This document shows positions 18,036 to 27,401 of a stretch of DNA of 64,000 nucleotides, piece after piece; positions within the stretch are counted from its first letter, which is position 1, and each line of letters begins with the position of its first letter. The notes under the pieces are model-generated. The model searched no databases. It saw only the letters and a program-made list of their open reading frames with translations, and was not told where the DNA came from. The position numbers were made by a program, and so were the translations under genes. Source of the stretch: JAEZBP01 sp963832725 (lineage in GTDB: Bacteria; Myxococcota_A; Polyangia; Polyangiales; Sandaracinaceae); the NCBI GenBank assembly GCA_963832725.1, contig CAWHVG010000003.1, forward strand, positions 620,001 through 684,000, read 5' to 3'.

Positions 18036-19511
18036 GTGTCGTCCCTCCGCGCCGCCGCCTCGGTCGTCCCTCTCTTTACGCCGGGCGATGGGCCGCCCCA
18101 GCTCTTGTGGGCGCGCCGGCCCGACACCGCGCCGGCCCTGGCCGGCTTTCACGTGGCACCGGGCGGGCTGCTCGAGGACCCCGATCGCGATGCGCCACGC
18201 GAAAGCGGTGACGCCCTGGCCGTGACGGCGCTGCGCGAGCTCTTCGAGGAGGTCGGGCTGCTGTGGGCCCGGGGCCGAGCTCCGCTCGAGCCGGACGTGT
18301 GCGAGCGCTTGCGCGCCTCGTTCCGTGAGAGCGCAGCGGCGGGGCACGCCCACATGCGCGAGCTCGGGCTCCGCTGGCGCACCGGCGACCTCGTGCCCAT
18401 CGGGCGATGGGTCACGCCTTCGTACGCGCGGGTCCGATTCGACACGACGTTTTTCGCGCTCGTCCTGCCGGAACGGATCGAGCCCGCCGAGGTGCTCGAC
18501 GAGCTCGAGCACGCCGAGTGGGTCTCGGCGCCTGTGGCGTTGGCGCGTTGGTCCGCCGGTCGAGTGCTCCTGGCGCCGCCGCTGGCGGTGCTGCTGCGTA
18601 CGCTGACGCGGCACGGTCGGCTGGAGCCCGAGCGGCTCCGCGGCGTGTTCGGCGCCTCCGGCGAGGAGTGTCAGCGCTGGGAGGTGGTCCCGTGGCTCCA
18701 GATGCTGCCGCTCCGCAGCCCGACGCTCCCGCCGGCCACCCACACCAACTCGTTCTTGGTGGGCTCGGGGCGCGCGCTGCTGGTGGAGCCGGCGACCCCC
18801 TATCCCGACGAGCTCGAGCGCGCCGTGCGATGGGTGGAGGAGGCCCGGCGGGACGGTATCGAGCCCATCGCGCTGGTCGCGACCCACCACCATCCGGATC
18901 ACGTGGGGGGCGCGAAGGCGCTGGCCGAGCGCTTGAATCTGCCGCTCTGGGGACATCGGCTCACGGCCGAGCGCCTCGCAGGTGAGATGCGCTTCGAGCG
19001 GCTCCTGGAGGAAGGGGAGCGCATCGTCCTGCGCGGACCGGAGCCCGTCGCTCTGCGTGTTCTCCACACACCGGGGCACGCGCCGGGGCACATCTGCCTC
19101 TTCGAAGAGCACAGCCGGGCGATGATCGTCGGCGACATGGTGGCCAGCGTGGGAACGATCCTCGTCGAGCCCCGCGACGGCGACATGCGCGCCTATCTCG
19201 CCTCTCTGGAACGGATGCGCGGCGAGGAGCCTTCTCTCTTGCTGCCGGCGCACGGCCACGTCATCCGGGATCCCGAACGCGTTCTGACGCACTACATCCA
19301 CCACCGCTTGGCGCGCGAAGACAAGGTCTTGGGCGCGCTCTCGGGGCGTGGGGCGCCGGCGACGGCCGGAGAGCTCGTCCCCATGGCCTACGACGATGCG
19401 CCCTCCGCCGTTTGGCCGCTCGCCGCGCTGTCGACGGAGGCCCATCTCCTCAAGCTGGAGGCGGACGGCCGGGTGCGCCGGGTCGGCGAGCGCTGGATCG
19501 TCCTCGATTGA
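18036..19511 (+). CDS. NUDIX hydrolase / metallo-beta-lactamase fusion
   Basis: 491 residues from GTG at 18036. The N-terminal about 200 residues are NUDIX-like: 'FHVAPGGLLEDPDRDAPRES' and 'TALRELFEEVGLL', which carries the RExxEExG-type core. The C-terminal half is a metallo-beta-lactamase domain with 'VATHHHPDHVGGAKALAERL', 'LHTPGHAPGHICLF' and 'MIVGDMVASVGTILVE', followed by a winged-helix-like tail, as in LACTB2-type hydrolases. The combination suggests a hydrolase acting on nucleotide- or CoA-type substrates plus a thioester or RNA phosphodiester; the substrate is not readable. It lies downstream of the MglA paralogue on the same strand. Confidence 0.8.
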   Translation: MSSLRAAASVVPLFTPGDGPPQLLWARRPDTAPALAGFHVAPGGLLEDPDRDAPRESGDALAVTALRELFEEVGLLWARGRAPLEPDVCERLRASFRESAAAGHAHMRELGLRWRTGDLVPIGRWVTPSYARVRFDTTFFALVLPERIEPAEVLDELEHAEWVSAPVALARWSAGRVLLAPPLAVLLRTLTRHGRLEPERLRGVFGASGEECQRWEVVPWLQMLPLRSPTLPPATHTNSFLVGSGRALLVEPATPYPDELERAVRWVEEARRDGIEPIALVATHHHPDHVGGAKALAERLNLPLWGHRLTAERLAGEMRFERLLEEGERIVLRGPEPVALRVLHTPGHAPGHICLFEEHSRAMIVGDMVASVGTILVEPRDGDMRAYLASLERMRGEEPSLLLPAHGHVIRDPERVLTHYIHHRLAREDKVLGALSGRGAPATAGELVPMAYDDAPSAVWPLAALSTEAHLLKLEADGRVRRVGERWIVLD

Positions 19512-19531
19512 CCACCGGCACTCTCGTCGAG

Positions 19532-19738
19532 ATGGGTGCGCGATCGTGCGTCACGCGAGCGTACCTCGATCGAGTGGGAGCCCTCGTCGGCAGCGAGGTC
19601 CACCGAGGGCTGACGGTAGACACCTCGCTGCCCGACGAAGCCGTATGGGTCGAGGGGGACGCGCCGGAGATCGAGCAGGTGCTCTTCCACCTCGTCCTCG
19701 ACGCCTCGCGCCGAACCGCGTCGCGAGACCCGGGCTGA
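19532..19738 (+). pseudogene. Histidine-kinase ATPase-domain remnant
   Basis: A 68-residue open frame whose second half, 'VDTSLPDEAVWVEGDAPEIE' then 'QVLFHLVLDASRRT', matches the stretch leading into the N-box of a HATPase_c domain. No dimerisation helices precede it within a plausible start, and the frame ends before the G boxes. It is probably a decayed piece of a hybrid or sensor kinase, squeezed between two converging genes. Confidence 0.4.
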
Positions 19739-19744
19739 GCGCGT

Positions 19745-22729
19745 TCAGCGTGGGAGCCAGCGCTCTCGGGGCACCACGACGACGGCGCGCTCCTCGCCGC
19801 GTCGAACGCCGAGGATGGCCGGTACGCCGAGGGGTCCGCGGAGTGCCCGAGCGGCGGCTCGGAGGCTCGCGGGCGGCGCTCCGTCGACGGTCTCGATCGT
19901 ATCCCCCGGCCTCAAGCCCGCTTCCAGCGCGCGGCGCCCGACGACCTCGCGTACCCGAGCGCGGTCGCCGCTCCACTCGAGCGAGAGGGCGACGCCCGTG
20001 CGACGGCCGGGGAGGGCGTCCGCCCGCTCGGGATCGAAGCGGGAGGCGAGGTGGACGAGCACCCCGCGGGTCTCGCGACCCAGGAGCACACGTACGGTGG
20101 CGCTCCTTCCCTCGCCCGCAGCCGGGTGCTCGGCGATGGCGCACGCCTCCCCGGGGGGCACGCCGGGGAGCACGAACTCGCCGTTGCGGTCGGTGTGCGT
20201 GTGCACCGAGGCGTCGCCGTCCAGCCGGACGCGCGCGCGTGCGACCGGGGCGCCGAGCGCGTCGACGACGGTCCCCTCGAGCCGCCCGGCCGGAGCCAAC
20301 CGCAGCGCGTCCAGCTCCACGTCCCGCGGCCCGCGCCCGCGGTCCACCACCTCGAGCGTCTCGCGCAGCGCCAGGTACCCCTCGCGCTCCACCTCGAGCG
20401 TCCAGCGGCCGGCGTGCACGCGGGCGAACGAGAACGTGCCCTGACCGTCGGCGCGGGTCTGGCGGCGCTCCGGCGGCAACCCATCACGGCTCAGCGTGAC
20501 CGTCGCCGCGACGGCCTCACCGCTCAGGTCGTCCACCACGGAACCGGACACGCGCGCCGCCGACGCGAGCACGACCCGCAGCGCGTCTTCGGACAGCACG
20601 TCGAGCTCCGCCGGCGCGTGCTCCCCGTCGTCCGCCGAGAGTCGCCACGGCGGCGCGGGCAGTCCGTTCAGCTCGAACGTGCCGTCGGGGTGCGCGAAGA
20701 AGGTGCGCCGGAAGGGTGCGTCCGCCCGGAGCGAGCTGAGGACGAGCTGCGCGCGCGCGATGGGGAATCCGCCCGCGTCCACGACCCGACCGTGGACGGC
20801 GTGGAGCTCACCTTCGAGCGCGAGCGCGATCTCGGCCTCCTCGCCCGAGCCCACGCTGACCTCCGCGCGGGCCGCCGGCCTGCCGCGAGGCGTCGCGGTG
20901 ACGACGAGCTCTCCGAAGACATCGTCCAGCTCGAACGCTCCCCGCTCGTCGGTGAACGTCACCCGCGGGTAGGGCTCGCGGTCTGCGCGGACCTCCACCA
21001 GCACGCCCTCGACGCCCTCGCTCCGGCCGTCCTGAACGACGCCGCGCAGTCGCCCTGCCGGCGGCAGCACCAGCTCGATGTCGTCGCGCTCGCGCCCGCT
21101 GGTCACGAAGATGCGCGGTGTGGAGGCGGAGGCGCGCCCCGCCGCGCGGGCGATGATCTGGACGCGGCCAGGCGGCACGCCGCCGATCCGGAAGCGGCCC
21201 TCGGCGTCGGTGACGTACGAGGCGCTGGCGTGCAGCTCGGCCGGCGCGGGCGGCGGGGCGTCGAAGTGCGGGGCGTCGAAGTCCACCGCGGGCGCGAGCG
21301 GGATGGGCGGCACCGGCCCCTCGACGACCGGCAGCGGACCGCCCGGGGTGACCTCGAGCGGCGCGAGCTGGGCGGCGAATACGGCCGACCGGAACGACGT
21401 CGCCGCATCCAGCGCGACCGGCTGCCCTTCGTCGGTCTCCCCCAGCACCTCGATGGTCGCGCCCTCGAGCGGCTGCCGGTCTTCGTCGAGCACCATGCCA
21501 ACCAAGCTGGCGGCGGGCTCCAACGTCAGCTCGAGGGGCCGCGCGGGGCTCCATTCGAGGGCGGAGACCGGCACGTAGCCCTCGGCGAAGACGCTCACGC
21601 GAACCGCCGCGCTACCGAGGCCCCCGACCCGGAATCGTCCCTCGGCGTCGGTGGTGGTCGCGCGGGGGGCCGCGTCGAGCGCCTCGGTGCTCACGGTGAC
21701 CTGGACGTCGGCGATGGGCGTCGAGCCGACCGCGTCCCGGATCACGCCCCGCAGGATCGCGCCCTCGGCCAGCGCGAACGTGAGGAAGGCCGGCTGGCCC
21801 GCCTCCACGCTCAGGCCCCGCCGCGGCGGCGCCGCGAGCTCGTCGCGAAACGCGCGCACTTCGTATACGCCGGGTGGAATCGCCTCGAGCTCGAAGCGCC
21901 CGTCGTCGTCGGTCTCGGTCTGACGGGCCGGCCACAGCCCGCTGCCCGCGATCACCACCGTCGAGCCCGCCGCGCCGCGGCCGTCGGGGTCCACCACCCG
22001 CCCGTTGACCCGGGTGACCCGCGCGAGGGTCAGCCGCAGGTCCGCGCCGGGCTCCACGCCGTCACGCAGCGCGCGCGCGAACCCGGGCGCGACCGCCTCG
22101 ACGTGGAAGCGACCCGGCACCAGCGTATCGACGTGGAAGCGACCCTCCGCATCCGTGCGCGCCGCCCACGGGTAGCTCGGGTCGCCCTCGCGCTCGATAC
22201 GGAGCGTCGCCTCGGCCACGGGCGCGCCGTCCTCGGCCGAGACGATCCCGCCGATGGCGCCGCCCTCGGGAAAGGGCACCCGGAGCGTGCGGTCGGCCGT
22301 GAGCCGGATGCGCGCCACGTGTCGAGTCCGGCCCGGCGCCTCGGCGATCAGCACGAGCGGGACGTCGCGCGGCGCGGCGAGCAGGGCCGGCAAGGGCCCC
22401 GCGTGCCGGGCCAGCGTCTCGCGCGAGCCCTCCTCCACCAAGGTCACCCGCACCTCTCCCGGCGGATCGGAGGCCCCGTTCTCGACCGTGAGCGCCACCG
22501 TGGGACCCTCGGGTCGAGGCGCGTCGCCCCACCCGGTCGGCTCGGAAGTGGGCCCGGTGGTCGTGGTGCGGCCCGGCAGGAAGAGGGCGAGCAGACACAG
22601 CGCGGCCAGCGCGACGTGGCGCCGGCGCGGTCGTGAGCGCGAAGCCCGGTTCGTTTCGGGCGCGCGCCCTCGGTCCTCGGCGGGGCGCTCGGTCGACACC
22701 TTGGAGCTGGTGGAACGTCGTGCGGGCAT
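19745..22729 (-). CDS. Large cell-envelope protein with carboxypeptidase-regulatory repeats and C-terminal PDZ domain
   Basis: 994 residues. A basic N-terminus and one hydrophobic segment ('HVALAALCLLALFLPG', about 37-53) act as signal anchor. About nine beta-sandwich CarboxypepD_reg repeats follow, marked by recurrent phrases such as 'VVDPDGRGAAGSTVVIAG', 'DDDGRFELEAIPPGVYEV', 'DAEGRFRIGGVPPGRVQIIA' and 'DRNGEFVLPGVPPGEACAI'. The last 90 residues look like a PDZ domain ('VVGRRALEAGLRPGDTIETV'). Such repeats usually serve as extracellular structural modules, and PDZ binds C-termini; a scaffold role in the envelope is inferred. Frame intact; unusually Ala/Gly/Val-rich. Confidence 0.75.
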   Translation of the reverse strand: MPARRSTSSKVSTERPAEDRGRAPETNRASRSRPRRRHVALAALCLLALFLPGRTTTTGPTSEPTGWGDAPRPEGPTVALTVENGASDPPGEVRVTLVEEGSRETLARHAGPLPALLAAPRDVPLVLIAEAPGRTRHVARIRLTADRTLRVPFPEGGAIGGIVSAEDGAPVAEATLRIEREGDPSYPWAARTDAEGRFHVDTLVPGRFHVEAVAPGFARALRDGVEPGADLRLTLARVTRVNGRVVDPDGRGAAGSTVVIAGSGLWPARQTETDDDGRFELEAIPPGVYEVRAFRDELAAPPRRGLSVEAGQPAFLTFALAEGAILRGVIRDAVGSTPIADVQVTVSTEALDAAPRATTTDAEGRFRVGGLGSAAVRVSVFAEGYVPVSALEWSPARPLELTLEPAASLVGMVLDEDRQPLEGATIEVLGETDEGQPVALDAATSFRSAVFAAQLAPLEVTPGGPLPVVEGPVPPIPLAPAVDFDAPHFDAPPPAPAELHASASYVTDAEGRFRIGGVPPGRVQIIARAAGRASASTPRIFVTSGRERDDIELVLPPAGRLRGVVQDGRSEGVEGVLVEVRADREPYPRVTFTDERGAFELDDVFGELVVTATPRGRPAARAEVSVGSGEEAEIALALEGELHAVHGRVVDAGGFPIARAQLVLSSLRADAPFRRTFFAHPDGTFELNGLPAPPWRLSADDGEHAPAELDVLSEDALRVVLASAARVSGSVVDDLSGEAVAATVTLSRDGLPPERRQTRADGQGTFSFARVHAGRWTLEVEREGYLALRETLEVVDRGRGPRDVELDALRLAPAGRLEGTVVDALGAPVARARVRLDGDASVHTHTDRNGEFVLPGVPPGEACAIAEHPAAGEGRSATVRVLLGRETRGVLVHLASRFDPERADALPGRRTGVALSLEWSGDRARVREVVGRRALEAGLRPGDTIETVDGAPPASLRAAARALRGPLGVPAILGVRRGEERAVVVVPRERWLPR

Positions 22730-22809
22730 CCGGATGTTCCCGAGCCCGACCGCGCTTGCAGGCCGACGTCGGGGGTGCTACTCACCGCTCCCCTCTCGGG
22801 AGACTGATC

Positions 22810-23001
22810 ATGGCATATCGGTGCAACATATGCGGCAAGGGCGCCCAGGCCGCGCACAACGTCAGCCACTCGAACCGCAAGTCGCGGAAGTGGCAACACC
22901 CCAACCTCCAGTCCGTTCGGGCCGTCGTCGACGGTCGGGTGATGCGCGTTCGCGCCTGCACGCGCTGCATCCGGTCCGGTAAGATCACCAAAGCGGCCTG
23001 A
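22810..23001 (+). CDS. rpmB: 50S ribosomal protein L28
   Basis: 63 residues, normal for L28. 'MAYRCNICGKGAQAAHNVSH' and 'CTRCIRSGKITKAA' give a zinc-binding CxxC...CxxC form. The run 'NRKSRKWQHPNLQSVRAVVD' is diagnostic. No rpmG follows; the next gene is a pseudouridine synthase 36 nt on. Confidence 0.95.
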   Translation: MAYRCNICGKGAQAAHNVSHSNRKSRKWQHPNLQSVRAVVDGRVMRVRACTRCIRSGKITKAA

Positions 23002-23037
23002 CGTCGCGGGTGCCGCGCGGTCGGCTCGTCGAGCTCC

Positions 23038-24072
23038 GTGCGGGCTCGACGTGCCACCATGCAGCGTGCTCCTCGGCGGCCGCCCCCCGGCTACCCGTCC
23101 GACTCGATCGTCCTGAGCTTCCCGGTTCCGCGGGAGCTCGCGGGGCTGCGCCTCGATCGGTTCATCCAGAACCGTATCCCAAGGCTCAGCCGCACCAGGG
23201 CCAACGGGATCGTGCGGGCTTGCGCCGTCCACGAGGACGGCAAGCGGCGGCGGCCGAGCGAGCGGGTTCGCGAAGGGGAGACGGTCCTCTTGGTCCGTCC
23301 TCACTTCGAGGAGCCGGAGACCCCGACCGAGTTCGGCGTGGTCTACGAGGACGCGGCCATGTTGGTGGTGGACAAGCCGCCTGGCCTGCCCGTGCATCCG
23401 ACCGCGACGTATCACCGCAACACGCTCACCTACCTGCTCCGCGAACGCTATCCAGAGCAGACGCCGCACCTCGCCCACCGTCTCGACCGTGAGACCAGCG
23501 GAGTGCTGGTGTGCGCCCGGACGTTGGCCGACGAGCGGCACCTCAAGAGGTCGTTCGAGGAACGCCGCGTCGAGAAGGTGTACCTGGCGATCGTCCACGG
23601 ATCGGTGGACGAGGAGGGCCGTATCGATCTGCCGATCGGTCGCCCCGACGAAGGCCTCCACCTCTTGATGGAGATCCGCGACGACGGATTTCCGTCCCGT
23701 ACGCGATACAGAGCGGTGGCGCGCGCACCCGAGCACACCCTGGTGGCGCTTCGTCCAGAGACGGGGCGCCAGCACCAGCTCCGCGTTCACCTGGCCGCCC
23801 TCGGTCATCCGATCGTCGGCGACAAGCTCTATGGCCCGGAAGGCCCGCAGCCCTTCCTCGAGTACATCGACGGAGGGATGACGCCCGCCTTGGCGGCGCG
23901 ACTGGGCCACGAACGGCAGGCGCTGCACGCACACCGGCTGCGCCTGGCCCATCCGCGTCGCGAAGAACCGATCGCCCTCGAGGCGCCCTTGGCAGGCGAT
24001 CTGGCAGCGCTGTGGGAGCGGCTCGGAGGCCGCCTCGAAGACGGGGACCTGACTCGAGCGCGCTTCGATTGA
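23038..24072 (+). CDS. RluA-family pseudouridine synthase
   Basis: 344 residues. An S4-like N-terminal part ('GLRLDRFIQNRIPRLSRTRA') is followed by the catalytic domain with 'HRLDRETSGVLVCARTLADE', containing the catalytic Asp, 'EKVYLAIVHG' and 'LRPETGRQHQLRVHLAALGH'. The family isomerises uridine to pseudouridine in 23S rRNA or tRNA; the exact site is not deducible. The start may be GTG at 23038 or ATG at 23059; the ATG is slightly preferred because it still precedes the S4 domain. Proximity to rpmB suggests co-expression. Confidence 0.9.
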   Translation: MRARRATMQRAPRRPPPGYPSDSIVLSFPVPRELAGLRLDRFIQNRIPRLSRTRANGIVRACAVHEDGKRRRPSERVREGETVLLVRPHFEEPETPTEFGVVYEDAAMLVVDKPPGLPVHPTATYHRNTLTYLLRERYPEQTPHLAHRLDRETSGVLVCARTLADERHLKRSFEERRVEKVYLAIVHGSVDEEGRIDLPIGRPDEGLHLLMEIRDDGFPSRTRYRAVARAPEHTLVALRPETGRQHQLRVHLAALGHPIVGDKLYGPEGPQPFLEYIDGGMTPALAARLGHERQALHAHRLRLAHPRREEPIALEAPLAGDLAALWERLGGRLEDGDLTRARFD

Positions 24073-24111
24073 CCCGGTCCGTCACGTTCCCTACCTTTCG
24101 GCTCCCCGAAA

Positions 24112-24706
24112 ATGCGCCACCCCTTCTCGCTCTCAGTCGCCCTCCTCGCGTTCATCGCCGGGTGTGGCAGCACCGCGCATCCACAGACCATCGCGACGGT
24201 CAGCTCGCCGATGACCGCGCAGGACGAAGCCGTGTTCGAAGACGGCCTCGACATGGTGCGCGACCCACGAGTGCTCGAAGGCCCATGGCTGACCAGCTGG
24301 GAGGACGAGCTGGATCAGCGCGTGACGCGAGCGGACATCGTCGCGCTCGTCACGGTGCGAACGCTGCGGACCGATCTCCGATCTGGACCGGCGCCGGACC
24401 TACCGGCTCGTGTCGCACGTGGACCGCGTGATGCTCGGCGAGAACGTGGGCGACGAGATCGTGTTGACGGTCGGCGAGGGCGAGGGCGCTTTCGGTACGG
24501 TCGAGACCAACGAGGACAGCATCCTCGACGGCCAGTTCATCCTCTTCGTGAAGTGGGCGGACTCCGACGGCAGCACGCGGGCGCGCTGGCACCTCTCGCA
24601 GGCGACGGACCAGGTGGCCCAGCGCACCCGCACGCTGCTCCAGGAGCGGCGCGACGTGGTGGACGAGTCGGGCACCCACCACCGCGTCATCATCCGTCGC
24701 AACTGA
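24112..24706 (+). CDS. Lipoprotein of unknown function (one apparent frameshift)
   Basis: About 197 residues after correction. The signal peptide 'MRHPFSLSVALLAFIAGC' carries lipobox IAGC. The mature protein reads 'PQTIATVSSPMTAQDEAVFE' to 'TVRTLRTDL', then an extra C at about 24378-24379 shifts the frame, and it continues 'RRRTYRLVSHVDRVMLGENV', 'GDEIVLTVGEGEGAF' and 'RDVVDESGTHHRVIIRRN'. No known domain. It follows the pseudouridine synthase by 40 nt and converges with the exonuclease gene. Confidence 0.65.
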
Positions 24707-24727
24707 GCACTCGACGAGCAGCGGTCG

Positions 24728-25603
24728 TCAGTCGGCGAAGCGGGTGACGCGCTCGAAGAAGCGGCCGTCGCCCAGCTCCTCGCAGAGCGCAGCCAGCGCG
24801 TCGCGGTTGGCGCCCCGCCACTCGAGCGCCTCGAGCCGGGCGTCGATGTCGGCGTCGGTGCGCAAGGTCGCCAAGCGCCGGTAGAGGGCGGCGTCCTCTC
24901 GGCGCTCGCGCAGGCTCGCGGCCAGCCCCGCCGCGCCGCGCACCTTCACTTCCCATTCCTCGTGGGCATCGGGGATGTCGTCGAGGTGCCGGTATCGCGC
25001 GAGCACGGTCGCCGCAGAGCGCGCGCCCCAGCGGGGAATGCCCGGGATCCCGTCCGCGCTGTCGCCGACGAGCGCGAGGTAGTCGGGGATCGAGGCGGGC
25101 CCGACGCCGAACTTCTCCCACACGCCGGCCTCGTCGAGGATCACGTCCTTGCGGCGATCCCAGAGGACCACGCGCTCGCCGCGGACACACTGGGCGAGGT
25201 CCTTGTCGGGGGAGCAGAGCACGACCTGCTCGACCGCCGGCTCCTCGCTGGCCCGCGCGGCACCGGTGGCGATCCCGTCGTCGGCCTCGAGGTCCACCAT
25301 CGGCCACACCGCGATCCCCAGCGCGGCGGTGGCCCGCTCGGCCAGCGGAAACTGAGCGAAGAGATCGGGATCGATGCCCTCGCCGGTCTTGTAGCCATCG
25401 AAGAGATCGTTCCGGAAGCTCTCGATCACGTGGTCGAACGCCACCGCCACGTGGGTCACGTCCGCTCGGCCGAGAAGCGCGAAGAACGACCGCAAGAGCG
25501 CGCGGGTGGCGCCCACCTCGCGCCCGGCGGGGTTCGTCGCGGACGGAGCGCCGAAGAACATGCGGAAGAGCTCGTAGGTCCCGTCGACGAGGTGAATCAG
25601 CAT
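24728..25603 (-). CDS. 5'-3' exonuclease (flap endonuclease, Pol I N-terminal type)
   Basis: 291 residues from ATG at 25603. 'LVDGTYELFRMFFGAP' is the PIN-like N-terminus with the first metal-binding Asp. Further acidic positions are in 'VAVAFDHVIESFRNDLFDGY', 'PMVDLEADDGIATGAA' and 'VVLCSPDKDLAQCV'. 'YLALVGDSADGIPGIPRWGA' is the H3TH DNA-binding motif. It is a stand-alone enzyme, as in ExoIX/XNI-like proteins, without polymerase. A role in flap or RNA-primer removal is inferred. The kinase gene lies upstream with a 12-nt gap, probably co-transcribed. Confidence 0.85.
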   Translation of the reverse strand: MLIHLVDGTYELFRMFFGAPSATNPAGREVGATRALLRSFFALLGRADVTHVAVAFDHVIESFRNDLFDGYKTGEGIDPDLFAQFPLAERATAALGIAVWPMVDLEADDGIATGAARASEEPAVEQVVLCSPDKDLAQCVRGERVVLWDRRKDVILDEAGVWEKFGVGPASIPDYLALVGDSADGIPGIPRWGARSAATVLARYRHLDDIPDAHEEWEVKVRGAAGLAASLRERREDAALYRRLATLRTDADIDARLEALEWRGANRDALAALCEELGDGRFFERVTRFAD

Positions 25604-25614
25604 GACGCGCTGCG

Positions 25615-26859
25615 TCAACGACGGTTCTGGCCGCCGTCCTTCACCACTGCCGTCTTCTCGTTGTGCAGCGGATTGAAGGGGGAGGGCGCCTTCACGGTGC
25701 GCTCGGTCGGGTACTCGGGTTCCTCCTCCTCGGCCGGCGCGTCGAAGATTTCCGTCTTGACCTGATGCACCTCGTCCGGCTTGTCGCCGGTCTTGGTCGG
25801 CTGCGGACTGAATCGGCTGTAGCTGGCGCCCGGCCCGAGTGCGTCCGCGATGAGGTTCTTCCCGAGATTCTGCCTCTCGTCCGAGCTCGAGCTGTCGAGG
25901 ACGAACTCCTCCATCGCTCGCAGATCCCGCTCGATCTCCTCGACCCATGCTCGCTTCATGAAGCGCGCGAGCTTGGTGCGACGATAACGCGGGTTGTAGT
26001 TGCGCAAGAAACGCAAGAGTGCGTCCCGGAACTCGAGCGCCGTTTGGTAGCGCGCGGAGCGCGAGCGGCTCATGGCCTTCTCGATGATCCGGCCGAGTTG
26101 CTCGGGGATGTCGGGGTTGATCTCCATGCAGGGCGTGGGGTTCGCGTCGCGCACGGCGAAGATCAGATCGATCTCGTTCGGCGCGTTGAAGGGCGACGCG
26201 TTGGTGGCGAGCTCGTAGAGGACGCTCCCGGCGCTGAAGAGATCCGAGCGCCAGTCGAGCTTGCGGCCGAAGGCCTGCTCCGGGCTCATGTACTTGACCT
26301 TGCCCTTGATGATCCCCGTCTTCGTCTCGATCCGGTTGTGCGTCGCCTTCGCGATCCCGAAGTCGCAGAGCTTCACCGTCCCGTCGTAGCCGATCAGGAG
26401 GTTCGAGGGGCTGAAGTCGCGGTGGACGATCTTGAGCGGCTGCGCGTGCTCGTCACGGGCGACGTGGGCGTGGTGAAGCCCGTCGAGCGCGCGGGCGAGG
26501 ACGTAGGCGATGTCGTCGAGGCCGAGCTTCATGCCTCGCGAGCGGGCCTTCTCGACGGTGGAGCGAAGATCCTTGCCGTCGACGTACTCCATCGCGATGA
26601 GGAGGTTCGAGTCGACCTCCACCAGCTCGAAGACCTCGGCGATGTTCGGATGCTTCAGGTGGCTGACGAGCTTGAACTCGTCGGTGAGCATCGTGATGAA
26701 CTGCTGGTCTTCCAGGAAGTGCGGGAGCAGCCGCTTGATGGCCACGTCCCGTTTGAAGCCGTCAGCTTCGAACGTGAATGCCCGGAACAGCTCGGCCATC
26801 CCGCCGAACGCGATTCGTTCCGTCAGATGGTATCGACCGAGCCTCTTGGTGCGGCGCAT
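25615..26859 (-). CDS. Ser/Thr protein kinase (Hanks type)
   Basis: 414 residues, cytoplasmic. Gly-loop 'IAFGGMAELFRA', catalytic Lys in 'VAIKRLLPH', catalytic loop 'IVHRDFSPSNLL', 'CDFGIAKA' (DFG), and the activation-segment end 'KYMSPEQ'. The kinase core covers about residues 9-285. The tail is unlike most: a helical stretch ('RTKLARFMKRAWVEEIERDL'), a Ser-rich part, and an acidic Pro/Glu region, with no membrane segment. HRDxSPxN is frequent in myxobacterial kinases. It lies 12 nt upstream of the exonuclease gene. Confidence 0.92.
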   Translation of the reverse strand: MRRTKRLGRYHLTERIAFGGMAELFRAFTFEADGFKRDVAIKRLLPHFLEDQQFITMLTDEFKLVSHLKHPNIAEVFELVEVDSNLLIAMEYVDGKDLRSTVEKARSRGMKLGLDDIAYVLARALDGLHHAHVARDEHAQPLKIVHRDFSPSNLLIGYDGTVKLCDFGIAKATHNRIETKTGIIKGKVKYMSPEQAFGRKLDWRSDLFSAGSVLYELATNASPFNAPNEIDLIFAVRDANPTPCMEINPDIPEQLGRIIEKAMSRSRSARYQTALEFRDALLRFLRNYNPRYRRTKLARFMKRAWVEEIERDLRAMEEFVLDSSSSDERQNLGKNLIADALGPGASYSRFSPQPTKTGDKPDEVHQVKTEIFDAPAEEEEPEYPTERTVKAPSPFNPLHNEKTAVVKDGGQNRR

Positions 26860-26922
26860 TCGAGCGGACAGAGTGCCTCAGCCGGGCGCGGCACCGCAAG
26901 CACGGACGCGAGGATTCCCCCG

Positions 26923-27135
26923 TCAACGCTCGCGCAGCGCGGCGATCAGCTCGGGGCGGCCCAGCCCCGCGAATCCTCGGATCCCGTCGACGCGGGCGCG
27001 CGCCCTGAGCTCGACCTCCGACATCCGATCGTAGTCGGGTCCGGTCGGCTCCGGGGGTGGGCGCGAGTCCCGCTCGCGCGTGTAGAGAAACCAGCGTGCG
27101 AAGGTGCCGTTCCTCGTGCTCGTGCTCGTGCTCAT
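26923..27135 (-). CDS. Rho_N/SAP-like miniprotein
   Basis: 70 residues from ATG at 27135. The N-terminal half is polar ('MSTSTSTRNGTFARWFLYTR'). The C-terminal 35 residues, 'MSEVELRARARVDGIRGFAG' then 'LGRPELIAALRER', match the Rho N-terminal/SAP-like helix-extended-helix fold that binds nucleic acids. It starts close to the kinase promoter region on the same strand. A small nucleic-acid-binding protein is inferred. The 265 bp upstream, to the MITE at 27402, hold nothing recognisable. Confidence 0.5.
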   Translation of the reverse strand: MSTSTSTRNGTFARWFLYTRERDSRPPPEPTGPDYDRMSEVELRARARVDGIRGFAGLGRPELIAALRER

Positions 27136-27401
27136 GAGCTCGCTCCTCGGATCGAGACGACCCGCCGACGACGGGTCCCGATCGGCGCGAAGCAAAGCGC
27201 AGGCCCAGGTGGTGCGTCCGCGAGCCGAGCCCGGTCGCCGTGGCCATTCGACACGTGCGCAGAGCTTCGCGACACCCGCGGTCCCCGGCATCCTCCACGA
27301 GCGAGCGTCGCCATCGAGCGACTCGGAGCGGACGCCGGGCGCGCCGGCGGGCGGGACGTCGGGGCCGCCGGCCGCGTTGCGCCCCACGCCGCGCACATCT
27401 A

